Below are positions 36,246-47,174 of a DNA stretch of 64,000 nt, one piece after another; position 1 is the first letter of the stretch, and every line of letters begins with the position of its first letter. A program made the position numbers and the translations under genes. The notes beneath the pieces were generated by a model. The model did no database searches and was not told the DNA's origin. It saw nothing but the letters and a program-made list of their open reading frames with translations. Location of the stretch: contig NZ_ANBE01000009.1 in the NCBI RefSeq assembly GCF_000341145.1, positions 119,209 to 183,208 on the forward strand, read 5' to 3'. The stretch comes from Nocardiopsis xinjiangensis YIM 90004 (GTDB lineage Bacteria; Actinomycetota; Actinomycetes; Streptosporangiales; Streptosporangiaceae).

Positions 36246-37598
36246 GTGGCTGATCTCGCAAGCATCTTCAAGGCCTACGACGTACGCGGCCTCGTGCCCG
36301 ACACCCTCGACAGCGCGACCGCGCACGCCATCGGCGCCGCCTTCGCCCGTGTGGTGGGCGGAGCCGCCGTGGTCGTGGCGTACGACATGCGTCCCTCCTC
36401 ACCGGGGCTGACCGAGGCCTTCGCCGAAGGGGTGACGAGCCAGGGCGTGGACGTGGTCGATGCCGGGCTCGGCTCCACCGACCTGCTCTACTACGCCTCG
36501 GGCGAGCTCGACCTGCCGGGGGCGATGTTCACCGCCAGCCACAACCCCGCTCAGTACAACGGCATCAAGATGTGCCGGGCCGGGGCGGCCCCCTTGAGCT
36601 CCGACACCGGGCTCGAGGAGATCCGGCGGCTCGCCGAGCAGGGGGTGCCGGCCCACGACGGCCCGGTCGGCACCGTGACCCGCCGCGACCTGCTCCAGGG
36701 GTACGCCGAGTACCTGCGCGGCCTCGTCGACCTGTCCGGCATCCGCCCCCTGAAGGTTGCCGTGGACGCCGGCAACGGGATGGGCGGGCACACGGTCCCC
36801 ACCGTGCTCGGGCAGGGTCTGCCGTTGGAGATCGTGCCCCTGTACTTCGAACTCGACGGTACTTTCCCCAATCACCCCGCCAACCCGCTCGATCCCGACA
36901 ACATCGTCGACCTGCAGGCGAAGGTCCGCGAGACCGGGGCCGACATCGGCCTGGCCTTCGACGGTGATGCCGACCGGTGCTTCGTCGTGGACGAGCGCGG
37001 AGAACCGGTCCCGCCGTCGGCCGTGACCGCGTTGGTGGCGGTCCAGGAGCTCGCACGCGAACCCGGGTCCACCATCATCCACAACCTCATCACTTCGCAG
37101 GCGGTCCCCGAGATCGTCGCCGAGAACGGTGGTGATCCCGTGCGCACGCGCGTGGGGCACTCTTTCATCAAGGCGACCATGGCCGAGACCGGTGCGATCT
37201 TCGGCGGGGAGCACTCCGCCCACTACTACTTCCGCGACTTCTGGCGCGCCGACACCGGTATGCTCGCGGCGATGCACGTCCTGCGGGTCCTGGGCGCCGA
37301 CATCCGGCCCCTCTCGGAGATCACACGGGAGTACACCCGTTACGCGGCCTCCGGCGAGGTCAACTCCGAGGTCGCGGACGCACCCGGGCGCATGGTGGCG
37401 GTCCGGGAGGCCTTCGAGGGGCGTGACGGGGTCACTGTCGACGAACTCGACGGGCTCAGCGTGTCCCTGCCCGACGGGTCCTGGTTCAACCTGCGCGCCT
37501 CCAACACCGAACCGCTGTTGCGGCTCAATGTCGAGGCGCCCGACGACGACGGCGTCGCGCAGCTGCGCGACGGGGTCCTGGCGATCGTGCGGTCCTGA
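36246..37598 (+). CDS. manB: Phosphomannomutase/phosphoglucomutase
   Basis: A 450-residue alpha-D-phosphohexomutase interconverting mannose 6- and 1-phosphate, which feeds GDP-mannose synthesis. Catalytic phosphoserine loop: TASHNPAQYNGIKM. Metal loop: GDADRCFVVDE. Sugar-binding GGEHSAHYYF, and phosphate-binding RASNTEPLLRLNVEA near the C-terminus. All four domains are present. It lies between the DUF3499 and Trm112 genes and would supply mannose donors to nearby glycosyltransferases. Confidence 0.94.
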   Translation: MADLASIFKAYDVRGLVPDTLDSATAHAIGAAFARVVGGAAVVVAYDMRPSSPGLTEAFAEGVTSQGVDVVDAGLGSTDLLYYASGELDLPGAMFTASHNPAQYNGIKMCRAGAAPLSSDTGLEEIRRLAEQGVPAHDGPVGTVTRRDLLQGYAEYLRGLVDLSGIRPLKVAVDAGNGMGGHTVPTVLGQGLPLEIVPLYFELDGTFPNHPANPLDPDNIVDLQAKVRETGADIGLAFDGDADRCFVVDERGEPVPPSAVTALVAVQELAREPGSTIIHNLITSQAVPEIVAENGGDPVRTRVGHSFIKATMAETGAIFGGEHSAHYYFRDFWRADTGMLAAMHVLRVLGADIRPLSEITREYTRYAASGEVNSEVADAPGRMVAVREAFEGRDGVTVDELDGLSVSLPDGSWFNLRASNTEPLLRLNVEAPDDDGVAQLRDGVLAIVRS

Positions 37599-37669
37599 CC
37601 AGCCATGATGGGGGTGCGGGGTGGTTGCGGCCGACCCGCACCCGCACACCGAGACGAGGAACGAGAACC

Positions 37670-37846
37670 ATGAGCACGAAGATCGACGGCTGGCTGTTGG
37701 AGATCCTGGCCTGCCCTCAGAGCCAGGCCCCGCTCCGCCACGACCCGGAGACCGACGAACTCGTCTGTGAGGAGAGCAGACTCGCCTACCCGATCCGTGA
37801 CGGCATCCCCGTGCTGCTCGTGGACGAGGCGAGAAGTATCGATTGA
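37670..37846 (+). CDS. Trm112 family protein
   Basis: A 58-residue protein: DGWLLEILACPQSQAPLRHD, then ELVCEESRLAYPIRDGIPVLLVDEAR, the standard Trm112/YcaR form. Only two of the usual cysteine positions are filled (LACPQS and LVCEES), so the zinc site is incomplete, as in many bacterial members. The ATG at 37670 is in the usual place. In eukaryotes and archaea such proteins activate methyltransferases; the bacterial role is unclear. Confidence 0.88.
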   Translation: MSTKIDGWLLEILACPQSQAPLRHDPETDELVCEESRLAYPIRDGIPVLLVDEARSID

Positions 37847-38004
37847 GGGTCGGACGGAACGGGATCGGCGTTTCGGCAGTCTTATCGGGTAACGCCAGAG
37901 TGGGACGAACCCTCACGGGGCGGGCGTAAGGCGCCGCCGTGTCCGGGGAGACCCGTACCCTGGCACTCGCCCTCGTAGTACGACGACCTCCCTGGAGGAG
38001 ACCG

Positions 38005-39354
38005 ATGGCCGGCCCCCAAGCGCTCACGCCGAGCGACCCCTCGGCGTTCGGTGAGTACAGCGTGACCGGTCGCCTGGGAAAGGGCGGCCAGGGGGTGGTC
38101 TATCTCGCCGAGGACGGCGACGGTGAGGAGTACGCCGTCAAGGTCCTCAACGACCAATGGGCCGAGGACTCCGATCTGCGCAAGCGGTTCGTCAAGGAGG
38201 TCCAGGCCGCGCAGAAGGTCGCCTCCTTCTGCACGGCCGCGATCATCGACGCCCAGCTCGACGAGGACCCGCCCTACGTCGTCAGTGAGTTCGTTCCCGG
38301 CAAGGATCTGCAGGAGACGGTCTCCCAGGCCGGCATCCAGCGCGGCAGCAAGCTGCAGCGCCTGGCGGTGTCCACGGCCACGGCGCTGGTGGCCATCCAC
38401 AAGGCCGGGATCGTCCACCGCGACTTCAAGCCCGGAAACGTACTCCTGGGCCCGGACGGCCCGCGGGTCATCGACTTCGGTATCGCCCGGGTCGACGACG
38501 GCACCGCCACCATGACCAACTCGATCGTGGGCACCCCCTCCTACATGGCGCCCGAGCAGATCGAGGGCCGCGGCATCACCGACAAGTGCGACATTTTCGC
38601 GTGGGGCTGCGTCATGGCTTTCGCCTCCACGGGGCGGGCCCCGTTCGGTTCCGACACCGTGCCCGCGGTCGTGCACCGGGTGGTGACCGCACCGCCGGAC
38701 CTCGACGGGCTCGACGAGAACCTCCGCACGATCGTCGAGTCGTGCCTGGACAAGGACCCGCAGAACCGGCCCAACGCCCAGACCCTGCTGATGCGTCTGC
38801 TCGGCCACGACGACGTCCCCGCGGGGAGCAGCTCCACCGACGAGGCCGTCAAGCAGGGCGAGCAGATCGCACAGACCGGTGTGCTGACCGGCGGGCAGAC
38901 CCCGTTCCCCCAGCCGCCGCCGCAGTACCCCACGGGCGGGCAGCCCCCCATGACCTCCGACCCGCGGACGGCCCCCGGCCCGGGGGTGTCCGATCCCCGG
39001 CACGGCATGGGTACGGCACAGCCGCCCATGACTTCCGACCCGCGCCAAGGGTTCGGCCCGCCCCCGGCTACGTCGAACCCGCAGCCCGGTTTCACCGGAC
39101 CGCCTCCGGGAACCTCCGACCCGCGCCAGGGCATGCCGCCGAACCCGTACGGGCCCGCCACACCGCCGCCGCACGGGGCACCCATGGCCGGGATGAACCC
39201 GAACCAGACCTACGCCCGGCCCGTGCCGCAGCAGCCGATGCCGCCCCAGGAGGAGCAGGACTCCCTGCTGCAGCAGAGCTGGCTGATCCCGGCGGTGCTC
39301 ATCACCATCGTCATCCTGCTCCTGGTGCTGGCACTGGTGGCGCTGAGCGGCTGA
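38005..39354 (+). CDS. Membrane-anchored Ser/Thr protein kinase (PknB-like)
   Basis: A 449-residue Hanks-type kinase. Domain 14-265: glycine loop GRLGKGGQGVVY, lysine in YAVKVLND, catalytic HRDFKPGNVLL, DFGIARVDDG, and GTPSYMAPEQ. A proline/glycine-rich linker contains imperfect repeats ending in SDPR or SNP (about 310-395). One C-terminal membrane helix (WLIPAVLITIVILLLVLALVAL) ends the protein with almost nothing outside, so it has no PASTA or other sensor. HRDF instead of HRDL still has the catalytic residues. The ATG at 38005 has GGAGGAG upstream. Confidence 0.92.
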   Translation: MAGPQALTPSDPSAFGEYSVTGRLGKGGQGVVYLAEDGDGEEYAVKVLNDQWAEDSDLRKRFVKEVQAAQKVASFCTAAIIDAQLDEDPPYVVSEFVPGKDLQETVSQAGIQRGSKLQRLAVSTATALVAIHKAGIVHRDFKPGNVLLGPDGPRVIDFGIARVDDGTATMTNSIVGTPSYMAPEQIEGRGITDKCDIFAWGCVMAFASTGRAPFGSDTVPAVVHRVVTAPPDLDGLDENLRTIVESCLDKDPQNRPNAQTLLMRLLGHDDVPAGSSSTDEAVKQGEQIAQTGVLTGGQTPFPQPPPQYPTGGQPPMTSDPRTAPGPGVSDPRHGMGTAQPPMTSDPRQGFGPPPATSNPQPGFTGPPPGTSDPRQGMPPNPYGPATPPPHGAPMAGMNPNQTYARPVPQQPMPPQEEQDSLLQQSWLIPAVLITIVILLLVLALVALSG

Positions 39355-39379
39355 CCGGGACCGGACGGCAACGCCGGGT

Positions 39380-40543
39380 TCACGCTCGGGTGAGCTGGTC
39401 CATCGCCCGCGACAGGGCCTCGTCGATGAGATCGCGGATGAGCGGCCGACGATCGTCCGCGGAGTCGTTGGGCATCACGGTCACCCCGTCGACATCGGCC
39501 ATGAGCGGGGCCTCGCGCGCCCCTGCGCCGGTGGTCGCACGCGCGTCCGCCGTCACCGCGAGCACCCCGGCCGAGGCGGGACCCACCTCCTGCACGATGA
39601 CGTACAGGTCCAGGGCCGCCTCACCGAGGGCCAGGGACAGGCAGCCCCACCAGTGGTCGGCCCCCGGTGTCAGCAACGCCCGTTCCGGCGGCGCGGCCAC
39701 CGCCTGAGGGACCTGCTGCGCACTTCCCGCGTGTACGTCGGCGCGGGCGTCCGTGTCCAGGGATCCGAGTACCTGCAGCAACGGACCGCGGCGCTCGTGC
39801 AGGTGCTCCAGGGCCCGCCGGTGGATCGCGGCGGCCAGCGGCGGGGCCGAGACGCGTGCCGTACCCGGACGGGACGGCGACCGGCTCAGTTCGGTGCGCA
39901 GGGACGTGGCCACGAGCCGGGCGAGGTGGCGGGCGCACAGATCGATCCGGCGCGACCCTCCCGCCGCCGTACACGCAGGCACCCCCGGATCGGGCACCAG
40001 CGGTGGGAAATCGGCCCGCTGCAGGACGAGGGAGGACAGGACCCACGGGAGTATCCACCCGGGGCCGCCGTCGGCCTCCTCGGGTGCGGTCTCGCGCAGG
40101 GCCTCCACACACGTCACGTAGGTGTGCACCGCGCGAACGACCGGGTGCCCCGGAGCGGAGGCGGCCCGGGCGATGTCCGCGGCGTGTGCTTCGGCCAACC
40201 GGGGGCAGCGGCCGGTCCCGGGACCGGGAAGTGACGTGGCACGCTCGGCGAGCTCGGCGACGTAGTCGGACGTGATCGCACGCCCGGACATCTCCTCGGA
40301 GGCGGTGGCCTCCAACAACTCGGCCAGGGCGGGGCCGCCACCGAGATCGTAGGAGCTGCGGCGGGCCGGCTCCCGGCGGGCCAGGGCGCGTTCCTCAGGC
40401 GAGCCGCGGTGCTCGGCCCAGACCGTACGCAGCCTGTCCAGGTCGTCGAGGTCGGGGCGCAGATGCCCTTCGATGGCCCGGGAGGTCGCGTCGCCGCTCA
40501 GCGTATCCACGTCAGTGTCCGTAGCCCGTGGGCCCTTTGCCAA
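39380..40543 (-). CDS. Uncharacterised protein with possible degenerate Fic fold
   Basis: A 387-residue soluble protein. In the middle, HPVVRAVHTYVTCVEAL..DGGPGWILPWVLSSLVLQRADFPPLVPD can be laid over the Fic core (HPFxDGNGR..R.L.LLLLRAGxPP). The catalytic His, the GNGR loop and its Arg are missing, so AMP-transfer is unlikely. The rest has no recognised motif. The start is uncertain (TTG 40543 or GTG 40510). Convergent with the kinase gene. The Fic relation is my own alignment by eye and is not secure. Confidence 0.6.
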   Translation of the reverse strand: MAKGPRATDTDVDTLSGDATSRAIEGHLRPDLDDLDRLRTVWAEHRGSPEERALARREPARRSSYDLGGGPALAELLEATASEEMSGRAITSDYVAELAERATSLPGPGTGRCPRLAEAHAADIARAASAPGHPVVRAVHTYVTCVEALRETAPEEADGGPGWILPWVLSSLVLQRADFPPLVPDPGVPACTAAGGSRRIDLCARHLARLVATSLRTELSRSPSRPGTARVSAPPLAAAIHRRALEHLHERRGPLLQVLGSLDTDARADVHAGSAQQVPQAVAAPPERALLTPGADHWWGCLSLALGEAALDLYVIVQEVGPASAGVLAVTADARATTGAGAREAPLMADVDGVTVMPNDSADDRRPLIRDLIDEALSRAMDQLTRA

Positions 40544-40624
40544 AACATGTCCGGAAGCTGAACCGGTGTCCGTGACCGGACGCGGACGTCCGTGAACCCG
40601 GGGTGGCCCGTGCGCGTCGCGGGT

Positions 40625-41050
40625 TCAGAGCCGGGGCCGGGGCCGGGATCCGTGCAGGAGCCGCATCGCCTTCTCCTTCTCGAAATCCATCGCGCGGGCG
40701 GGAGCGGCGCTCAGACGGCCCAGGCGTTCGCCGTGCCGGCGCACGCGGACCAGCAGTTCCGGTTCGGCCAGTACCCGCAGCGCGAACGCGAGCGCGGCCG
40801 GGGGGATGTCGAGCTCGCGTTCCATCTCCAGGCCGGCCCCGATGGTGGCCAGGTCCTCCTCGGTGAAGCGCCGGTGCCGGTGCCCGCGCCCGGTCGGCGA
40901 GTCCTGGGTGCGGGGGAGCAGTCCCAGGGCCTCCCGGTAGCGAAGCATGCGCGCCGTGGTGCCCACGAGCTCGGCCGCGGTGGAGATCGGCACTGCACCG
41001 GACGCGTCGTGGATCGGTGCGTGCAGGTGCGAGGTGTCGTGGGCGGCCAT
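40625..41050 (-). CDS. MerR-family transcriptional regulator
   Basis: A 141-residue protein with the MerR winged helix: VPISTAAELVGTTARMLRYREALGLLPR, then GHRHRRFTEEDLATI. The C-terminal part is a short coiled coil without the cysteine cluster of metal sensors. It is divergent from ahcY. A 28-bp palindrome in the shared promoter region, 38 bp upstream of its own start, is the obvious binding site. Confidence 0.88.
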   Translation of the reverse strand: MAAHDTSHLHAPIHDASGAVPISTAAELVGTTARMLRYREALGLLPRTQDSPTGRGHRHRRFTEEDLATIGAGLEMERELDIPPAALAFALRVLAEPELLVRVRRHGERLGRLSAAPARAMDFEKEKAMRLLHGSRPRPRL

Positions 41051-41087
41051 GCCCGTGACCCTAACTCACGGCCGTCCCCCGCAACGG

Positions 41088-41115
41088 CAAATCTGACAAC
41101 GCAACGTCAGGTTTG
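41088..41115. promoter_or_regulatory. Palindromic operator between merR and ahcY
   Basis: CAAATCTGAC (41088-41097) and GTCAGGTTTG (41106-41115) are inverted with one mismatch around an 8-bp spacer. A weak ahcY promoter (TTGTGC 41113-41118, TAGAAT 41139-41144) has a 20-bp spacer, as MerR-controlled promoters typically do. Confidence 0.6.
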
Positions 41116-41178
41116 TGCTGTAGAGCGGTGTACGACCCTAGAATCATGGAGCCACCACAAGTCACGAGTGAGGAATGC

Positions 41179-42615
<1,437 letters not shown>

Positions 42616-42632
42616 GGGACCGCAGCGACCAC

Positions 42633-43895
42633 ATGAAACTACCCTCCCACGAGGTGGCGGACCTCGGCCTTGCTCAGGCCGGGGTCCGCCGGGTCGATTG
42701 GGCCGAACGCTCGATGCCGGTCCTGCGCAGCGTCCGCGAACGTTTCGCGGAGGAACGCCCCCTGGAGGGATTGCGCGTCGCCGTGTGCATGCACGTCACA
42801 GCCGAGACCGCGAACCTGCTGCGGGCGATGCGGGCGGGTGGCGCCGAGGTGTGGCTGGCCGCGTCCAACCCGCTCTCCACCCAGGACGACACCGCAGCCG
42901 CGCTCGTCACCGAGTACGGGGTGTCGGTGCATGCCTGGGCCGGGATGGACACCGCCGCCTACGACCGCAACCTCGTCACCATTCTGGAATCCCGGCCGCA
43001 CCTGCTGCTCGACGACGGGTGCGACCTGGTCAACACCGTGCATCTGCTCCGCCCCGACCTCCTCGACGGGGTGCTGGGCGGCTGCGAGCAGACCACCACC
43101 GGGGTCATCCGGCTGCGCCGCATGAGCGCCGAGGGCGAGCTGCGGATGCCCATGGCCGCGGTGAACGACACCGCCACCAAGCGGATGTTCGACAACCGCT
43201 ACGGCACCGGACAGTCCACGATCGACGGGATCCTGCGTGCCACCAATGCCCTGATGGCCGGCCGCACCTTCGTCGTCGCCGGGTTCGGTTATTGCGGCCG
43301 CGGCCTCGCCGAACGCGCCCGAGGTATGGGCGCCCGCGTCGTGGTGACCGAGGTCGACCCGGTCAAGGCCCTGGACGCCGTCATGCAGGGCTACACCGTC
43401 ACCACCATGGACGAGGCCGCCTCCATGGGCGACGTCTTCGTCACCGTCACCGGCAATCGCGACGTCATCGCCGCCCGCCACCTGGCCCGGATGCGTGACG
43501 GTGCGGTGCTCGCCAACTCCGGCCACTTCGACCTCGAGATCGAGCTGGACGCCTTGGCGCGGATGGCGGTCGAGGTCAACCCGGGCGTACGTGAGCAGGC
43601 CGACGAGTACGTGCTCGCCGATGGGCGGCGTTTGTTGTTGCTCTCCGAAGGGCGCCTGGTCAACCTGGGTGCCGCCGAGGGGCATCCGGCCGCCGTCATG
43701 GACCTGTCGTTCGCGGTGCACGCACTGACCACAGCCTGGCTCGCCGCCAACCACACGGAGTTGGAACCCGGCGTCGTGGAGGTTCCCGACGCCACCGACA
43801 CCGAGGTCGCCCGGCTCGAACTGGCCGCGCTGGGCGTGGGCATCGACGCCCTCAGCCCGGAGCAGGAGGACTACCTGCGCTCCTGGCACGTCTGA
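42633..43895 (+). CDS. Second adenosylhomocysteinase, short form
   Basis: A 420-residue paralogue, 17 bp downstream of ahcY. Catalytic elements are kept: CMHVTAETANLLRAM, ASNPLSTQDDTAAAL, CEQTTTGVIRLRRM, VNDTATKRMFDNRYGTGQ (Lys, Asp, Asn), GFGYCGRGLAERARGMGA, NSGHFDLEIE, and AAEGHPAAVMDLSFA. It lacks the central insert of the bacterial enzyme and the C-terminal Lys-Tyr arm, ending EDYLRSWHV. This is the compact form common in archaea and Thermotoga, so it is an independent lineage rather than a recent duplicate. Confidence 0.92.
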   Translation: MKLPSHEVADLGLAQAGVRRVDWAERSMPVLRSVRERFAEERPLEGLRVAVCMHVTAETANLLRAMRAGGAEVWLAASNPLSTQDDTAAALVTEYGVSVHAWAGMDTAAYDRNLVTILESRPHLLLDDGCDLVNTVHLLRPDLLDGVLGGCEQTTTGVIRLRRMSAEGELRMPMAAVNDTATKRMFDNRYGTGQSTIDGILRATNALMAGRTFVVAGFGYCGRGLAERARGMGARVVVTEVDPVKALDAVMQGYTVTTMDEAASMGDVFVTVTGNRDVIAARHLARMRDGAVLANSGHFDLEIELDALARMAVEVNPGVREQADEYVLADGRRLLLLSEGRLVNLGAAEGHPAAVMDLSFAVHALTTAWLAANHTELEPGVVEVPDATDTEVARLELAALGVGIDALSPEQEDYLRSWHV

Positions 43896-43938
43896 GGCGC
43901 AGGCGCACTCGGGGCCGTGCCGGAACCGGGGGACCGGA

Positions 43939-44784
43939 TCAGGCCGGGAAGCGGCCGCCGGAGAACCGCTCGTGCCCCTGGCCCGGGGCACCGTTCCCGG
44001 CCTCGGAAGCCATGCCGCGCCGGCGCCGCTCCGCCAGCACCGCCGCCAGGAAGTAGGGCGGTGAGGTTCCCGGAGGCGGGGGCGGGCTCACCTGCGCGGC
44101 GACCGTCTCCGCCAACCGGATGCCCAGTTCGTACCGGGTGTGCTCGGCCAGCTCGTCGTAGCGCAGCACGTACTGGCGCGCGTCCGCGGCCGTCTCCGGG
44201 GACAGGCCCGAGAGCTCGGCGTTGGCGGCCCAACCCGCCAGCTGCGGCGGCATGGTGATGGTCTCGTTGCGGCGGCGGCCCGTGCGCTCCTCCACCACGG
44301 TCGTTCCGGCCACGAAGTCGCCCAGACGGCGCCCGTCCCGGTTGATCAGGGAGGTGATGAGCGCGACCATGCCCGTGGTCATCCACACTTCGACGACGGA
44401 CATGAGCGCACGTCCCAGCGCCTGCCGGAACCGCTCGGGGGAGCCGTCCGTGCCCACCACGCGCAACCCGAGTGCGAGCTTGCCCAGGGACCGGCCCCGG
44501 GAGAGGGTCTCGAAGGCCGTCGGATACCCGACGAGCACCAGGATGGAGAGTCCCAGCGTCAGTGCCGCCAGTGCCGCCTCGTCCAGGCCCGTGCTCATCC
44601 ACGACCCCAGCATCCCCAGTGCCACCAGCAGGATGACCTGCAACAGCATGTCGATGACCAGGGCGATCGCTCGGGTGGCGAACCCCGCCGGACGCAGTTC
44701 GAGGACCACGGCATCACCCGTGACCAGGGGTGTCGACCCGTACGGATCGTCGTGGACCGGGCCACCGCCGGGATAGGACACCAA
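43939..44784 (-). CDS. RDD family membrane protein
   Basis: A 281-residue protein. The RDD domain has its signature Arg in RPAGFATRAIALVIDMLLQVILL (about residues 31-55), an Asp in that first helix, and the later TLSRGRSLGKLALGLRVVG and RRLGDFVAGTTVV segments; about four membrane helices. The C-terminal 90 residues are cytoplasmic and proline-rich. It is divergent from the SpoIIM gene. In actinobacteria RDD, SpoIIM, DUF58 and MoxR genes commonly occur together; the role is unknown. Confidence 0.87.
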   Translation of the reverse strand: MVSYPGGGPVHDDPYGSTPLVTGDAVVLELRPAGFATRAIALVIDMLLQVILLVALGMLGSWMSTGLDEAALAALTLGLSILVLVGYPTAFETLSRGRSLGKLALGLRVVGTDGSPERFRQALGRALMSVVEVWMTTGMVALITSLINRDGRRLGDFVAGTTVVEERTGRRRNETITMPPQLAGWAANAELSGLSPETAADARQYVLRYDELAEHTRYELGIRLAETVAAQVSPPPPPGTSPPYFLAAVLAERRRRGMASEAGNGAPGQGHERFSGGRFPA

Positions 44785-44896
44785 CTCACGCTCCCTCGGG
44801 CTCTGCCGCGCACGTACCCGTCGACACTACCCGCCCACCAGGAACGCCGTACCGCCCCGGGGCGTGCCCCGGGAACGATCGAGTAGGGTCCGAAGT

Positions 44897-45904
44897 GTGG
44901 ATATCGACGTGTTCGCGGCGACACACGCCCAGGAGTGGAAACGACTGGACGAACTGGTCCGGCGGCGGCGCTCGCTCTCGGGTGGGGAGGTCGACGAGCT
45001 CGTCGACCTCTACCAGCGCGTCTCCACCCATCTGTCCGCGGTGCGTTCGGCCGGGCAGGACCCCAACCTGGTCGCCCGCCTCTCGGCGCTGGTCGCCCGG
45101 GCCCGATCCGCCGTGACCGGCGCTCACTCCTCCTCCTTGGGCGAGATCGCCGGTTTCTTCACCCGTACCTTCCCCGGCACCCTCTACCGCCTGCGCTGGT
45201 GGTGGATCGGGGCCAGCGCGGGGACCCTGCTCGTGGCCTTCCTCGCCGGCGCCTGGGTGGTGCTCAACCCCGACGTCCTCAACGCACTGCAGACCCCGGA
45301 GGCCATGCGGCAGTACGTGGAGCACGACTTCGCCAACTACTACGCCGAGAACCCGGGGACCTCCTTCTCGGCCCAGGTGTGGACCAACAACGCCTGGGTC
45401 GCGGCACAGGCCATCGTCTTCGGCGCGTTCCTGGCCCTGCCGACCATCGCGGTGCTCGCGATGAACGGTGCGGGCATCGGCTCCTCGGCCGGGATGATGA
45501 TCGCGCACGGCCGCGGAGAGGAGTTCTTCTCCCTCATCCTCCCGCACGGCTTCTTGGAGTTGACCGCCGTCTTCGTCGCCGGAGGTGTGGGCCTCAAGCT
45601 CGGGTGGACGATCATCGCGCCCGGCGACCGCCCGCGCCTGCGCGCGCTCGGAGAGGAAGCACGCGCCGCCATGGCCGTCGCGCTGGGTCTGGTCGTGGTG
45701 CTGTTCGTGTCCGGTCTCGTCGAAGGCCTGGTCACCGGGAACATGGTGCGCGGCCACATCGCCACCCCGGTGGGCCTGGGGATCGGCTTCCTCGTCGAGG
45801 TGCTGTTCCTGGCGTACGTGTACACCGTCGGCAAGCGCGCGTACGGCGAGGGCGAGACCGGTGACATCCGGAGCGCGCCCGAGTCCGTGCCCGTGGCGGC
45901 CTAG
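44897..45904 (+). CDS. SpoIIM-family (stage II sporulation protein M-like) membrane protein
   Basis: A 335-residue protein with a cytoplasmic helical N-terminus (about 1-100), then six or so membrane helices. The conserved NNAWVAAQAIVFGAFLALPTI and LPHGFLELTAVFVAGGVGLKLGW segments identify the family. The GTG at 44897 is 8 nt after a -10-like TAGGGT (44884-44889), so the mRNA is probably leaderless. Confidence 0.9.
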   Translation: MDIDVFAATHAQEWKRLDELVRRRRSLSGGEVDELVDLYQRVSTHLSAVRSAGQDPNLVARLSALVARARSAVTGAHSSSLGEIAGFFTRTFPGTLYRLRWWWIGASAGTLLVAFLAGAWVVLNPDVLNALQTPEAMRQYVEHDFANYYAENPGTSFSAQVWTNNAWVAAQAIVFGAFLALPTIAVLAMNGAGIGSSAGMMIAHGRGEEFFSLILPHGFLELTAVFVAGGVGLKLGWTIIAPGDRPRLRALGEEARAAMAVALGLVVVLFVSGLVEGLVTGNMVRGHIATPVGLGIGFLVEVLFLAYVYTVGKRAYGEGETGDIRSAPESVPVAA

Positions 45905-45944
45905 GTCCGGAACCGGCGGGTGCGTTCTGCGGCCCGAGGTGCGC

Positions 45945-47174
45945 TCACGCCGAGTGGCCTGAATCCGGGGAAGGGCTTCCCTCCGCCCGCGCCCGGACGG
46001 CTTCGGACACCAGAGGATGCAGGTGCAGTTCCGTGTCCTTCTCGTTCCGAACGAGCCGGACCAGGCCGTGGAGGGCGAGCGTGTCGACGGCGCGAGCGCC
46101 TTCGGCCCCGTCGTCCAGGCACAGGGTCTCCTTTCGGAGAATCTCCGGGGCGAGGCGGCGCAGGGGGACCGGTGTCCCCTCGCCGCCGAGGTCCGACAAC
46201 AGCCGGAGGATCGGGAGCGCTGCCGGCTCCCGGTCCACGACCAGTTCCAGGGACACGTGCAAGACCCCGGAGAGCAGGTCCTTTTCCTCTGGCGCGAAGG
46301 GTTCGGCGAGCGAGTCGAGGTGGGTCACCCCGTCCTCCTCCAGCCTCTTCAACAAGGCCCGGGCGTCGGGGAACAGGACCCGGTGCGCGGCCAGGATCCG
46401 GCCGGCGAGCGCGAGGGCCAGCGGTATTCCGCTCAGCCTCTCGGCCAGCTCCTCAGCGCCCGGAAGGGTCTCTTCACCGGCGTGGTCCGCGAGCGCCGCA
46501 CCCGCCGCCGCGTTGCTGAGCTCACCGACCGTGTGCAGCTGAGCCGGAGCCCACAGCGCAGGATCGTCCACCCGGCTCGTCACCAGCACGAACCCGGCCG
46601 GGCTCGTCCGCAACCGGCCGACCTGTTCGCCGGGGCGATGGAGGGGGTCGAGCTCCTCGGGCCGGTCGGCGTTGTCGAAGACCAGGAGCCAGGGTTCGGG
46701 GGAGCGGTCCAGGTGCTGCCACGCCCAGCGTGCGGCGCGCTGGGGCGAGTCGCGTACCTCCTCGGCCTCGGACCGGGGACCGCCCGCCTCCACGGCGGCC
46801 TCGAGGAGCCCGGCGGAGACGTCGCCCGCGCGCACCCAGAACACCCGCCTGCCTTCGCCGCGCGCATGTGCGGCCAGCGCGGCGGCCACGGTGGTCTTGC
46901 CGAACCCGCCCGGGCCGGTGAGCACGTGCGGGACCGAGGTGCCCGAGCCCATCGCCGTGATGAGTTCCTCGAGCAGCCGTGTGCGCCCTCGGACGGCGGT
47001 CGCTGGGAGGGGAGGGGCGAGGGAGATGTCGGGGACAACGGTATCGGGGGCGTTTGTCTCCGGGACGGACGCCACGGTGAGGTGGTGGATGTCCCGTGCT
47101 TGCAGGAGCTGGCCATGGACGGTTCCTCGGGTGGTGTTGCCGAGGCGCGGGTCGCGAGGGGGCATGCCGTCCAT
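45945..47174 (-). CDS. STAND NTPase with NB-ARC domain
   Basis: A 409-residue protein. A short N-terminal tag (TTRGTVHGQLLQARDIHHLTV), of the kind seen ahead of actinobacterial STAND proteins, precedes an NB-ARC ATPase: Walker A GPGGFGKTTVAA, Walker B WLLVFDNAD, sensor FVLVTSRV and GLPL-type SGIPLALALAG. The C-terminus is a winged-helix-like region, ending with no TPR or WD repeats and no effector domain. It interrupts the SpoIIM / DUF58 / MoxR block, which suggests an acquired gene. The start may be any of GTG 47186, ATG 47174 or ATG 47165. Confidence 0.82.
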   Translation of the reverse strand: MDGMPPRDPRLGNTTRGTVHGQLLQARDIHHLTVASVPETNAPDTVVPDISLAPPLPATAVRGRTRLLEELITAMGSGTSVPHVLTGPGGFGKTTVAAALAAHARGEGRRVFWVRAGDVSAGLLEAAVEAGGPRSEAEEVRDSPQRAARWAWQHLDRSPEPWLLVFDNADRPEELDPLHRPGEQVGRLRTSPAGFVLVTSRVDDPALWAPAQLHTVGELSNAAAGAALADHAGEETLPGAEELAERLSGIPLALALAGRILAAHRVLFPDARALLKRLEEDGVTHLDSLAEPFAPEEKDLLSGVLHVSLELVVDREPAALPILRLLSDLGGEGTPVPLRRLAPEILRKETLCLDDGAEGARAVDTLALHGLVRLVRNEKDTELHLHPLVSEAVRARAEGSPSPDSGHSA

